Below, in pieces: positions 53,495 to 62,079 of a stretch of DNA of 64,000 nucleotides. The DNA is from Candidatus Gastranaerophilales bacterium. GTDB lineage: Bacteria > Cyanobacteriota > Vampirovibrionia > Gastranaerophilales > Gastranaerophilaceae. Both the position numbers and the translations under genes were made by a program. The notes beneath the pieces were generated by a model that saw only the letters and a program-made list of their open reading frames with translations, ran no database searches and was not told where the DNA came from. Location: NCBI GenBank assembly GCA_905235155.1, contig CAJOKJ010000007.1, positions 1-64,000 of the forward strand. The letters are read 5' to 3'. How positions within the stretch are numbered: the first letter of the stretch is position 1; each line of letters starts with the position of its first letter.

Positions 53495-54437
53495 AATCTA
53501 ACAAACTCATACCCATTGATTGCGACATCATTGAGTAAGAAGCCTGCATTGATTGATATACCGAATACCAATTAGAAATAGCACTAGGCAAATCTGTATC
53601 CTGCAAGTTTGAGCGTAATAATGTCAAATTAGCCTCATCGTTTTCATAAGAACTGAGCATATCATCAAAATTACTGTTTATAGCACCGGCTCTTGTTTTT
53701 GTTGCGGTAACTGTATCAATACTTGAATCAATTTTGCCCATTGCAGACCTTACACCCTCATAATCAAATTTTTCAGGGTCTTTTATTGCATCTCTTAATT
53801 GATATAACGCACCTAATGCACCTGTTGTTTTATCGGGATCAAGGGATTTATTACCTGTACCATCATCAACATACACTGCTTCGCCAAAAACTTCTTTTCC
53901 TATATAATTTATTTTTTGAGTTTTATTGTCGCCAATAAGTGCATATCTGCCTTCATCATTACCGCCGTAAACAAGTCCTTCTTCTGACTCTTTATAAGGC
54001 ACGGTTGTAGTTCTTGTTCCTGAGAATATATATTGTCCGTTATAATTTGTATTTGCAAGTCTTGTAACGTTATCAATAATTGTATCCAATTGTGCCTGAT
54101 AAGCCTTTAATTCATCTGCACCCATTGTTCCGTTAGCAAGTTCCATTGCCAAATCATAACCTTTATTAAGTTCATCACTTATACTTTTTAGAGTACTATC
54201 TACTTGAGATAACTCTATACCAAAAGAATTTAAATTTGATTTGTAAATATCAATATCACCAAGTTGTTTATTTACTTTTATTAAACTGGTTGCTGCTAAA
54301 GGGTCATCCGCCATTGATGTCAAAGTCGTACCTGAGGCAATTTGCTGTGTAAGCTTATTAAACTTTGCCTGTGTATTACTTAATTGATTTCCTAGTGCTT
54401 GACTTAATTGATATGATGAAACTCTTGATATTACCAT
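53487..54437 (-). CDS. flgL: Flagellar hook-associated protein 3
   Basis: 316 aa flagellin-like. N-terminal helix ISRVSSYQLSQALGNQLSNT with the flagellin-type TQQIASGTTLTSMADDPLAA, central NTNYNGQYIFSGTRTTTVPY (a FlgL hallmark) and a C-terminal coiled coil ending SQSMGMSLLDFI. It joins hook to filament beyond FlgK. Last gene of the flagellar operon, 50 nt after flgK. Confidence 0.95.
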   Translation of the reverse strand: MVISRVSSYQLSQALGNQLSNTQAKFNKLTQQIASGTTLTSMADDPLAATSLIKVNKQLGDIDIYKSNLNSFGIELSQVDSTLKSISDELNKGYDLAMELANGTMGADELKAYQAQLDTIIDNVTRLANTNYNGQYIFSGTRTTTVPYKESEEGLVYGGNDEGRYALIGDNKTQKINYIGKEVFGEAVYVDDGTGNKSLDPDKTTGALGALYQLRDAIKDPEKFDYEGVRSAMGKIDSSIDTVTATKTRAGAINSNFDDMLSSYENDEANLTLLRSNLQDTDLPSAISNWYSVYQSMQASYSMMSQSMGMSLLDFI

Positions 54438-54487
54438 AATTTACCTCTTTCAGTTACAAAATCCGTTTTGTTCTCGGTAATTTAATT

Positions 54488-55966
54488 TTATGCACCCAGT
54501 GCTAAAAGTGTATCATACACTTCAACACAAGCAGCAAATACCCTTGCCGAAGCATTATATGCCTGTTTATACATTATCATATTACTTAATTCTTCGTCAA
54601 GATTTACACCTGTTTCCGCAAGAATTTGATTTTTTATATTATCAACAATTGCAGCCTGCGTATCTGCTTCACTTCCTTTTGACGCAGCATTCATTGCTGC
54701 ACGTGCAGACAAACCTGTTATATAATCCGATATTGTTAAATGTCCAAGAGCAGGTATTTTTGTTGATTGAGAGGTATAAAACTCTAAAGCATTATCACCA
54801 TTACCAACAGATTGTTCCCAACCTGTTACGGATGTATCAACTCTTGCTGCTGCTACTAAATCAGGACTGTCATAAACTGTTGTATTTATTGCAATATTTT
54901 TTGCAGTAACAGTTCCGCTGCCGTCGTTTGTTGTATATAAATCTTCCGTTGCAACAACGAGTTTGTCATTTGCACGGTCATAAGCTGCTGCTTTTACATA
55001 TCCGTTTGTATATTTTTGAATATTATTCATTAAATCCGCAAATGCACCTGCTAAAGCATCAACTGAGTTTATAGCATCGTCAACAGATGATAATCCGCTC
55101 ATTAAACCGCCTATTTTACCGCCTGTAACCTTAGACGTAACATTTGTTGCATTATCTTTATTATCAATAACACTTAATGTACCATCCGTATTTAATTTTA
55201 AATATCCGACAGAATCATTACTTAAAACTAAATCTCTGCCGCCTAATGATACATTTGCAGAACCTGAAGAGTTTATAGAAATATCTACATTTGCTATTGA
55301 AGATATATCAGCAAGAATTTGATCACGTTGAGTTTTCAAACTGTCATCGCCTTGATGTGTTGAAATTTGTTTATTTATATTAACTAAAGCTTTTAAATCA
55401 TCGTTTAAATTGCTAACGTATGTACCAACTTGTGATATAGCAGCAGATTCTGCCGTACCGTCACCTATTTTAGCCTCTTTTAAACCTGATAAACTTGAAT
55501 ACATTGTATTAAATTTATTTGCTACTGCTTTTGCATTTTCAACAAAATTTACTCTTAAACTGTAATCTGTCGGATTTTGATTTAAAGAATTTGCAGAATT
55601 AAAAAATTCTGTTAAAGAATCCGTTAATCCCGCTCCCTTTAAGCCGTCTAACAAATCTGAAAGTTGACCTGCCGCATCTGCATCAGCAAGCAAGCTTTCC
55701 AATTTGGAATTTTGTGTTCTGTAATAATTATTTAAATAATCATTTGCAGATGTAGTTATACCTGAAACCTTTACACCAGATAATGACGCTATTTGTCCCA
55801 TAACGCTATTATCTATCGGATTTGTTCTAACCTCAGCAAAATTGACACGTTGTCTAACGTATCCTTCTGTATTCATATTGGCAATATTGTGAGAAACAAC
55901 ATTTAATGCTGCTTGATTTGCCTTTAAACCCGTAAGGGAAATGTTCATTGATTTGCTAATGGTCAT
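54488..55966 (-). CDS. flgK: Flagellar hook-associated protein 1
   Basis: 492 aa. N terminus SMNISLTGLKANQAALNVVSHNIANMNTEGYVRQ in two parts is the rod/hook family motif, with FFNSANSLNQNP in the D1 region and the C-terminal SNMIMYKQAYNASARVFAAC (FLG_bbr_C). It is the first junction protein between hook and filament and is exported by the flagellar type III system. AAAAGGAG precedes the start, 12 nt after flgN. Confidence 0.95.
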   Translation of the reverse strand: MTISKSMNISLTGLKANQAALNVVSHNIANMNTEGYVRQRVNFAEVRTNPIDNSVMGQIASLSGVKVSGITTSANDYLNNYYRTQNSKLESLLADADAAGQLSDLLDGLKGAGLTDSLTEFFNSANSLNQNPTDYSLRVNFVENAKAVANKFNTMYSSLSGLKEAKIGDGTAESAAISQVGTYVSNLNDDLKALVNINKQISTHQGDDSLKTQRDQILADISSIANVDISINSSGSANVSLGGRDLVLSNDSVGYLKLNTDGTLSVIDNKDNATNVTSKVTGGKIGGLMSGLSSVDDAINSVDALAGAFADLMNNIQKYTNGYVKAAAYDRANDKLVVATEDLYTTNDGSGTVTAKNIAINTTVYDSPDLVAAARVDTSVTGWEQSVGNGDNALEFYTSQSTKIPALGHLTISDYITGLSARAAMNAASKGSEADTQAAIVDNIKNQILAETGVNLDEELSNMIMYKQAYNASARVFAACVEVYDTLLALGA

Positions 55967-55978
55967 CTTAAACTCCTT

Positions 55979-56479
55979 TTAAGCGTCTTCCACTATGGAA
56001 CTTATGCTTAGTTCACTTGTATCTACATTTTTTCCGTGCCTGTCGTAATTGTCCTTTTGCGGCATTGCGGCACTTATAATAATATCTAACATTTTATCAG
56101 ACATTATTAGGTTATGTTTTAAAAGTTCCACATTTGTACGTTCCATTAACGCAATTTCGTTTGCAACTTTACATATCTTAACTTTTTGCTTTTCATAAAC
56201 ATCTTTTAATTCAGGATATTCTTTTGAAGATAAATCAATTAAATCTGTTATCTTCACGCTTTCAATACCGTTTTCTTTACAATATTCTTCTCTTTTTTTA
56301 TTTAAATCCGTTAAAAATTTTACGTGGGTCATAATTTTCTCATCTGTGAAACCCAACATATCTTTATCAGGTTTTATTAGTGCCTGTTTTTTTTCTTTGT
56401 ATAATTCCAGCAAATGTTCATAACCTGATATTGCTTCTTCTATCATTTTAGAAATATCTTCAAAAAATTGTTTGTTCAT
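55979..56479 (-). CDS. flgN: FlgN-like chaperone
   Basis: 166 aa, all helical. EEAISGYEHLLELYKEKKQALIKPD with the KMIEEAISGYEHLLELY helix fits FlgN, the export chaperone of FlgK and FlgL, and its place immediately before flgK supports this. Sequence conservation is low in the family. Confidence 0.78.
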   Translation of the reverse strand: MNKQFFEDISKMIEEAISGYEHLLELYKEKKQALIKPDKDMLGFTDEKIMTHVKFLTDLNKKREEYCKENGIESVKITDLIDLSSKEYPELKDVYEKQKVKICKVANEIALMERTNVELLKHNLIMSDKMLDIIISAAMPQKDNYDRHGKNVDTSELSISSIVEDA

Positions 56480-56489
56480 TATTTCCTCA

Positions 56490-56774
56490 TTAAATTACAT
56501 AATCTGCAATTACACTTCTTCCGTATGTAAGACCATATTTTATATCTTCATCTGTTAAATTTTCTTCACCTGCAATTTTAGCAAAATCTTTTATTTCTGC
56601 TATGTTTTGGTCTTTTAAAATAATATTATCGTCATTTAAATCAACACCACTTGATGTATTATCTTCTTGTTTAGCTCTTTCCGCATTCAAGGCATATTGT
56701 GCTGATTTAAAAGCATTAGCTGCGGTGAATGCTTGTATTGAATTTGTTGCTCCTGATGAAATTCCTGTTAACAT
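56490..56774 (-). CDS. Small flagellar-operon protein, unknown (FlgM position)
   Basis: 94 aa between flgJ and flgN. The Ser/Ala-rich N terminus (MLTGISSGATNSIQAFTAAN) may be disordered; the C terminus (NIAEIKDFAKIAGEENLTDE, DIKYGLTYGRSVIADYVI) is helical. In many operons this slot holds the anti-sigma factor FlgM, but I do not see its C-terminal motif. It could be a diverged FlgM or a lineage-specific protein. Confidence 0.65.
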   Translation of the reverse strand: MLTGISSGATNSIQAFTAANAFKSAQYALNAERAKQEDNTSSGVDLNDDNIILKDQNIAEIKDFAKIAGEENLTDEDIKYGLTYGRSVIADYVI

Positions 56775-56798
56775 ATTTTATCCCTTTTCTAATTAATC

Positions 56799-57146
56799 TT
56801 AATCTTGTACGTATCTTTCCATTTGTTTGTATATTTGGCTTGCAATTCCGATTGATGTATGAGGATTGTTTGAAAGTTGTCGGCTTACTTCTTGAAATAC
56901 ATGACTTTTAAATGTATCTACATATTTTGATTCTCCTCCGAGTATACCGCCTTCTTTGTCAACTGTTTTATCCATTAAAGACATCATCTTTGTCATAAAA
57001 AGTGTTTCAAATTCTTGTCCAACCTTTTTTAATTGTGCTTTTTGACCACCTGTTTCTTTAATTTTGTTAAATACACCGATGTCGTTATTTACTAATCCTT
57101 GCCTGTTTAAAACATTTGATGTTATCGAATTTATTGAATTTTCCAT
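56799..57146 (-). CDS. flgJ: Flagellar rod-binding protein (FlgJ N-terminal domain only)
   Basis: 115 aa. Residues 38-110: QLKKVGQEFETLFMTKMMSL, FKSHVFQEVSRQLSNN, SIGIASQIYKQME match the rod-binding domain (PF10135). The C-terminal muramidase of enterobacterial FlgJ is absent; the SLT protein at the head of the operon may replace it. Confidence 0.88.
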   Translation of the reverse strand: MENSINSITSNVLNRQGLVNNDIGVFNKIKETGGQKAQLKKVGQEFETLFMTKMMSLMDKTVDKEGGILGGESKYVDTFKSHVFQEVSRQLSNNPHTSIGIASQIYKQMERYVQD

Positions 57147-57166
57147 TTTACCCCACCCTTATTTTA

Positions 57167-58270
57167 TTAAATAATTACTAAATCTGCTTGTAAACTTCCT
57201 GCTTTTTTCAACGCTTGCAAGATACTTATAATATCTATCGGTGCTACACCTATTGAATTTAGTGCATTTACAAGATCATTTAAGTTATTATTTGCATTCA
57301 TTTTTATTAAACTGCCATCTTCTTTTTCAATGCCGACTGTTGAATTAGCAAAACCGACTGTTGACCCTTGAGCGAAGGATTCAGGTTGTGAAACAGAATT
57401 AGTTGTTTCTACTGATACTGTTATATTTCCGTGAGCAACAGCAGCAGGTAAAAGTTTAACTTGCGAACCTATTACGACAGTTCCTGTTCTTTCATTTACA
57501 ATAACTCTTGCTCTTTCTGTTGTTGGTGCAACTTCAAGATTTTCTAAAATTGATAAAAAAGTAATTCTGTCATTTTGGAATGCTCCGGGAATTTGCACTT
57601 GAACAGAACTTCCGTCAATTGCTTTTGCAGGTGCTACTGCATTAATTCTTTTTGCAATTCTTGAAACCATTGTATAATCAGAATGATCTAATGAAAGAGT
57701 AATTGAATTTGCATCACCGATTTCTGTATCAATATCTCTTTCCATTATTGCACCACCGGGAATTCTACCTGTTGTAGTAATTGCAGTACGTTTCATTGTT
57801 CCGTTACTTCTTGCTGTTACACCACCAACAGAAATAGGACCTTGTGCTACCGCAACCGCTTCTCCGTTTGGAGCTTTCATTACTGTTTGAACAAGTACAC
57901 CACCTTCTAAACTCTTTGCATCGGCTAAAGTTGATACCGTAACATCAATTTGATCACCGTTTTTTGCAAAAGGAGGAACTGTTGCAGTTACTATTACTGC
58001 TGCTGATGAACCTTTTTGGATATAGTTTTCTTGTTCAATTACAGTACCCAAGTTCATTAATAACATTTTGTTTGTCAATTGAGTTGAACGTGAGTTATCA
58101 CCTGTTCCCGGTAAACCTACAACCAAACCGTAACCGATTATTTGGTTGTTTCTTACACCCTTAACGTGAGTTATATCACCGATTTTTATATTCGCAGCAT
58201 TTGCTTCTTGTAATGGTAATATTAATGTCATTAATGCTGTTAGTATTAGTGCTGTTAATTTGTTTTTCAT
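57167..58270 (-). CDS. flgI: Flagellar P-ring protein
   Basis: 367 aa with signal peptide (1-25). IKIGDITHVKGVRNNQIIGY GLVVGLPGTGD in two parts, ALNSIGVAPIDIISILQALK and AGSLQADLVII are FlgI signatures. It forms the periplasmic ring in the peptidoglycan around the rod, so the cell has an outer membrane. Confidence 0.97.
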   Translation of the reverse strand: MKNKLTALILTALMTLILPLQEANAANIKIGDITHVKGVRNNQIIGYGLVVGLPGTGDNSRSTQLTNKMLLMNLGTVIEQENYIQKGSSAAVIVTATVPPFAKNGDQIDVTVSTLADAKSLEGGVLVQTVMKAPNGEAVAVAQGPISVGGVTARSNGTMKRTAITTTGRIPGGAIMERDIDTEIGDANSITLSLDHSDYTMVSRIAKRINAVAPAKAIDGSSVQVQIPGAFQNDRITFLSILENLEVAPTTERARVIVNERTGTVVIGSQVKLLPAAVAHGNITVSVETTNSVSQPESFAQGSTVGFANSTVGIEKEDGSLIKMNANNNLNDLVNALNSIGVAPIDIISILQALKKAGSLQADLVII

Positions 58271-58290
58271 TTCCCTTTTTTCCCTAATTA

Positions 58291-58914
58291 TTAGAATAAA
58301 TATTTGATTACTCTGTTTATGATACCTTCGTTTGAACCTCTTGAAATTGCACCTCTGCCTGATAAAGCAAATTGAAGATTTGATACATTTGTTGAAGAAA
58401 TTTGACCGTTTGCATTAATCCATCTTGGATCAATTACACCTGTTACGATTAAATCCATTCTTTCATTATTATTAACAAGTGTTTTTTTACCTTGTACAAG
58501 CAAATTTCCGTTTGATAACATTTGTACTACTTGTGCTGTTATTGTATTTCCAAAAGACATATTTCTTGATGCATTTGCGTTATTTTCTACAACATTGCTG
58601 CCACCAAAATTGTTTGGACTTTTTATGTTAAGCTTTAACCAATCTTTTATTAATGATGTAAAACGGTCTTCTGTATTTGAAGATTTATCGGAATTGTATG
58701 TCATTGCATCAGTACTTGTAACTCTTTCGTCTATTACGATAGATACAAGATCACCTACACCCATTGCTCTAACACCTGCAAATAATGATTTTGGAGTTAC
58801 CATTGAGTTTTGTTGTGCTGCACTTAATGTAAATAATGATTCTGCATTTGCTGTTTGATAAAAACTCATTATTGCCATTATTACGATTACCGATGTTAAT
58901 ATTTTTTTTGTCAT
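58291..58914 (-). CDS. flgH: Flagellar L-ring protein without a lipobox
   Basis: 207 aa. GDLVSIVIDERVTSTDAMTY and NGNLLVQGKKTLVNNNERMD plus VTGVIDPRWINANGQISST are FlgH signatures. It has an ordinary signal peptide ending ANA and contains no cysteine in the N-terminal region, so it cannot be lipidated as usual FlgH is. It forms the outer-membrane ring. Confidence 0.94.
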   Translation of the reverse strand: MTKKILTSVIVIMAIMSFYQTANAESLFTLSAAQQNSMVTPKSLFAGVRAMGVGDLVSIVIDERVTSTDAMTYNSDKSSNTEDRFTSLIKDWLKLNIKSPNNFGGSNVVENNANASRNMSFGNTITAQVVQMLSNGNLLVQGKKTLVNNNERMDLIVTGVIDPRWINANGQISSTNVSNLQFALSGRGAISRGSNEGIINRVIKYLF

Positions 58915-58933
58915 TTACCTTTCCCCTTAAATC

Positions 58934-59641
58934 TTAGATATTTATTAAGACTTTATTTTCTCCGATTACTCTGCCTCTGTATTTTTTCTTGTATGTTGTA
59001 TTTTGAATATCTATATAATCTCCAACCATTCCTTCATTCATTGCAATTCCGTTTATTGTTATTACTAATCCGTTACTTTTGAAATATGCCTGAACTTCTG
59101 CATTTCTCTCGACATCCGGCTTTATTTTTACAAACCTTCTGTCTATGATTTCACCTTCTCTAAACCATTTTTTCGTTATTATGTTTTTATTTTTAAGCAT
59201 ACTTTCCGTTAAAATATAGTCTATATTTGATGAAACTTCCATTTTTTTTGAAATTACATTTGCTGATGATAAAAGTGCTTCTCTGTCCAATTGAGTTCTT
59301 GCACAAAGAACATTTTTGTATGCTAACGTTCTGACTGATACAATAAATTCTTTTTCAAGAACACCATTTGAGTAAATAAAAACTTTTTTAATATCTCTTG
59401 GAACGAATTTATCAAAATTTGAAGTAACTACAAATTTTAACTTTCCGTCAGATACAGTCATAGTTTTAAATGGCATGCCGGCTATTATTACTTTTAATTC
59501 CGCATCTGTATATTTTTTGTTTTGATTTACAATTTCTTTTGTAATTTCTTCTCTAACATAACTATCAGTAAGTGTTGCGGCAAAAGTTGAATTTGCTGCA
59601 AGTGCTAAAGTTATTAATGCTGTACTGATTAGTTTTTTCAA
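58934..59641 (-). CDS. flgA: Flagellar P-ring assembly protein FlgA (SAF domain)
   Basis: 235 aa with signal peptide (1-21). The C-terminal SAF region contains NVLCARTQLDREALLSSANV, KNIITKKWFREGEIIDRRFV and VITINGIAMNEGMVGDYIDI QN in two parts, as in FlgA, a periplasmic chaperone for P-ring assembly. Confidence 0.93.
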   Translation of the reverse strand: MKKLISTALITLALAANSTFAATLTDSYVREEITKEIVNQNKKYTDAELKVIIAGMPFKTMTVSDGKLKFVVTSNFDKFVPRDIKKVFIYSNGVLEKEFIVSVRTLAYKNVLCARTQLDREALLSSANVISKKMEVSSNIDYILTESMLKNKNIITKKWFREGEIIDRRFVKIKPDVERNAEVQAYFKSNGLVITINGIAMNEGMVGDYIDIQNTTYKKKYRGRVIGENKVLINI

Positions 59642-59652
59642 TTTATTTTACC

Positions 59653-60438
59653 TTATGTTAAATTGTTTGTTATTTGAAGAATATCGCTTGATGATTTAAT
59701 TATTTTTGAATTTGATTCAAATGCTCTTTCTGCTTTGATTAAACCGATTAATTCATCTACAATTTGAACATTTGAGCCTTCTAAAAAGCCTTGTTCGAGA
59801 ACACCCATACCTTGTTGTCCCGGTGTACCTTGAACCGCATTACCTGATGCTGAAGTTTCTTGGTACAGATTGTGTCCTATTGATAAAAGTCCTGCCGGAT
59901 TTTGAAATCTAACCAATTGGAATTGACCTATTTGGTTACTTTCTGTATTATTACCTGTTAATACAGTTACATTTCCGTCTTGAGAAATTGTAATTTCTCT
60001 TGTGTCTGTTGGAAAAGTCATTGCAGGTTGTACCAATAAACCGTCATTTGTACAAAGTTGACCAAGAGCGTCAATTTGGAAACAACCGTCCCTTGTGTAA
60101 GCTAAAGTACCGTCTTCTTTCATAACTTGGAAAAAACCTTCGCCTTCAATCATTACATCAAGGTTTCTGTCTGTATTAACTGCAATACCTGATGTAAAAA
60201 TTCTTGTTGTTGCTGCTGTTTTTACACCAAGACCGATTTGAATACCAACAGGTTGATAAGTACCTTGATTTAGCATTGCACCCGGATTTCTTGCTGTTTG
60301 ACTTAGCAAATCTTGAAATTCCAAACGAACTTTTTTGAATGCTGTTGTATTTACGTTTGCAACATTGTTAGCAATTACATCTAAGTAATTTTGTTGTGCT
60401 ATCATGCCTGTTGCTGCTGTTGTTAATGATCTTAACAT
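59653..60438 (-). CDS. flgG: Flagellar distal rod protein
   Basis: 261 aa, the usual length. MLRSLTTAATGMIAQQNYLD, VIANNVANVNTTAFKKVRLE and the C-terminal QGFLEGSNVQIVDELIGLIK AERAFESNSK in two parts are FlgG signatures. Exported by the flagellar system, no cleavable signal. Confidence 0.96.
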   Translation of the reverse strand: MLRSLTTAATGMIAQQNYLDVIANNVANVNTTAFKKVRLEFQDLLSQTARNPGAMLNQGTYQPVGIQIGLGVKTAATTRIFTSGIAVNTDRNLDVMIEGEGFFQVMKEDGTLAYTRDGCFQIDALGQLCTNDGLLVQPAMTFPTDTREITISQDGNVTVLTGNNTESNQIGQFQLVRFQNPAGLLSIGHNLYQETSASGNAVQGTPGQQGMGVLEQGFLEGSNVQIVDELIGLIKAERAFESNSKIIKSSSDILQITNNLT

Positions 60439-60471
60439 TGTTTTATCCTTACCTCTCGATTAGTCTTGTTA

Positions 60472-61287
60472 TTATGCTTTAAGTCTTCCTACTCCGATTG
60501 CTTGTGATAACATATCACCGCTTGTTTTAACGTGTTTTTGGAGTGATTCGTAATTTCTTGTTACATTTATTGTATTTATCATTTCTTTTATGACATTTGA
60601 ATTTGACATCTCCAACATTCCTTGTTGTATTGTAAATTTTTCTGCTACTATCGGAGGGTTTGTGTCATTATCTCTTGAAATAAATTTTGAACTTCCTATA
60701 TTAAAAATTCCTGTTTCTTTATTTTGAAAATCATAAACTGCAATTTGTTGTTCAAGTGTAAATTTTCTATCTCTGTCGTTTATTTCAATATTACCTTTTT
60801 CACTAATTGTGATTTTCTTTATGTCATCAAATCCTATTTCTCTAAAATCTATTTGAATTGGTCTGTCTTGTGTATCAAGAACCGCATCGCCTTCTGTTGT
60901 TCTTAAGAATGAACCGCTATCAAGAATAAACTGACCGTTTCTTGTGTAACTTACGTCTCCTGATTGCGATTGAACTTTAAAAAAGCCATCACCTTCTATT
61001 GCCAAATCCAATGGATTTCCTGTTTGCTGCATTGCTCCTGGAGCAAAATCATAATGAATTAAATCTGTTTTTGGCCCCATACTCAATGTACCGATATTTC
61101 TTGTATTTCCACAAAGAACTGTTCCTGTATTTTCAACAACTTTTGCGTCATATATATTTTTGAATGTAAGTTCTGTTTTCTTGTAACCTGTTGTATTAAC
61201 GTTTGCAAGGTTCATTGCTGTATTATCTAACGATTCAATTAAAGAAAGCATACCTTTTGTTGCTGATTCAAAACTTCTTACAAGCAT
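60472..61287 (-). CDS. flgF: Flagellar basal-body rod protein FlgF/FlgG-like
   Basis: 271 aa. Rod family N terminus (GMLSLIESLDNTAMNLANVN TTGYKKTELT) and C terminus (QQGMLEMSNSNVIKEMINTI, NVTRNYESLQKHVKTS). The position just before flgG and greater divergence suggest FlgF (proximal rod). Overlaps the SLT gene by 1 nt. Confidence 0.9.
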   Translation of the reverse strand: MLVRSFESATKGMLSLIESLDNTAMNLANVNTTGYKKTELTFKNIYDAKVVENTGTVLCGNTRNIGTLSMGPKTDLIHYDFAPGAMQQTGNPLDLAIEGDGFFKVQSQSGDVSYTRNGQFILDSGSFLRTTEGDAVLDTQDRPIQIDFREIGFDDIKKITISEKGNIEINDRDRKFTLEQQIAVYDFQNKETGIFNIGSSKFISRDNDTNPPIVAEKFTIQQGMLEMSNSNVIKEMINTINVTRNYESLQKHVKTSGDMLSQAIGVGRLKA

Positions 61288-61853
61288 TAGTTGCCTCCTT
61301 TGTACGTATTATACGTTTTCATAATATTTTTAACGTAATTTTGTGTTTCTTTGTATGGAGGAATTCCGCCATATTTTTTTACCGCATTTGGACCTGCATT
61401 GTATGCTGCAAGTGCTAATTCTTTATTATTATCAAATCTGTCCATTAAACCTTTAAGGTATTTTGTTCCGCCCGCAATATTTTGTTCTGCATCGTAAGCG
61501 TTTGTAACACCTAAACCTTCTGCTGTTGCAGGCATCAATTGCATTAAGCCCATTGCTCCGCATTTTGAAGTAGCATTAACATTAAAACCGGATTCGTGTC
61601 TGACAACTGATTTTACAAAATCTTTGTCCAAGTTATTTTTTGCGGCATATTGCTCAATTAAATTGTTAATTTCGTTACGTTCAACTTTTTCGCCTGAGTT
61701 AACGTGTTCAATTTTTTTGTCTAAAATCTTTTGAAAATCGTTATCTGTTTTTGGATTTTCAACTTCGGGTAAAGAATTTTGCATAGAAAGAGCAGCGAAC
61801 TGACGTTCGATTGCACTAATTCTTTGTAATGTCATTTGCAGACTTGCTGTCAT
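61287..61853 (-). CDS. Lytic transglycosylase (SLT) at the head of the flagellar operon
   Basis: 188 aa. SLT domain about 70-185: Glu in SVVRHESGFNVNATSKCGAM GLMQLMPATAEGLG, AEQNIAGGTKYLKGL and LALAAYNAGPNAVKKYGGIP. It cleaves peptidoglycan to let the rod pass. There is no signal peptide; the N-terminal helix (LQRISAIERQFAAL) may direct export with flagellar parts. First gene of the operon, with GGTGGAG before ATG. Confidence 0.92.
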   Translation of the reverse strand: MTASLQMTLQRISAIERQFAALSMQNSLPEVENPKTDNDFQKILDKKIEHVNSGEKVERNEINNLIEQYAAKNNLDKDFVKSVVRHESGFNVNATSKCGAMGLMQLMPATAEGLGVTNAYDAEQNIAGGTKYLKGLMDRFDNNKELALAAYNAGPNAVKKYGGIPPYKETQNYVKNIMKTYNTYKGGN

Positions 61854-62079
61854 TTTTCTCCACCCTGAAAGTATATAATTATACTTCCGCCTATCATTTC
61901 ACACATCTAATTTACAATATATGGAGTATATTTAACATCAATCTTATGATGTATTTTTTATAATTTGGTCTTAATCTTTGGATTAATATTAAAAATATAA
62001 ATTTTAATTTGTAATATAATAGATAATTAATAATACGACAGCATCTTTAAACAATAGGTAACTTAATTTATTAAAATCA
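61854..62079. other. Divergent promoter region, flagellar operon and methyltransferase
   Basis: No gene is seen. Close to the SLT start on the minus strand is GTATAATTATA with a near palindrome AAGTATA-TAAT-TATACTT (about 61871-61888), a possible -10 and operator. I do not see a clear sigma-28 (TAAA...CCGATAA) or sigma-54 (GG-10-GC) box. Confidence 0.4.
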
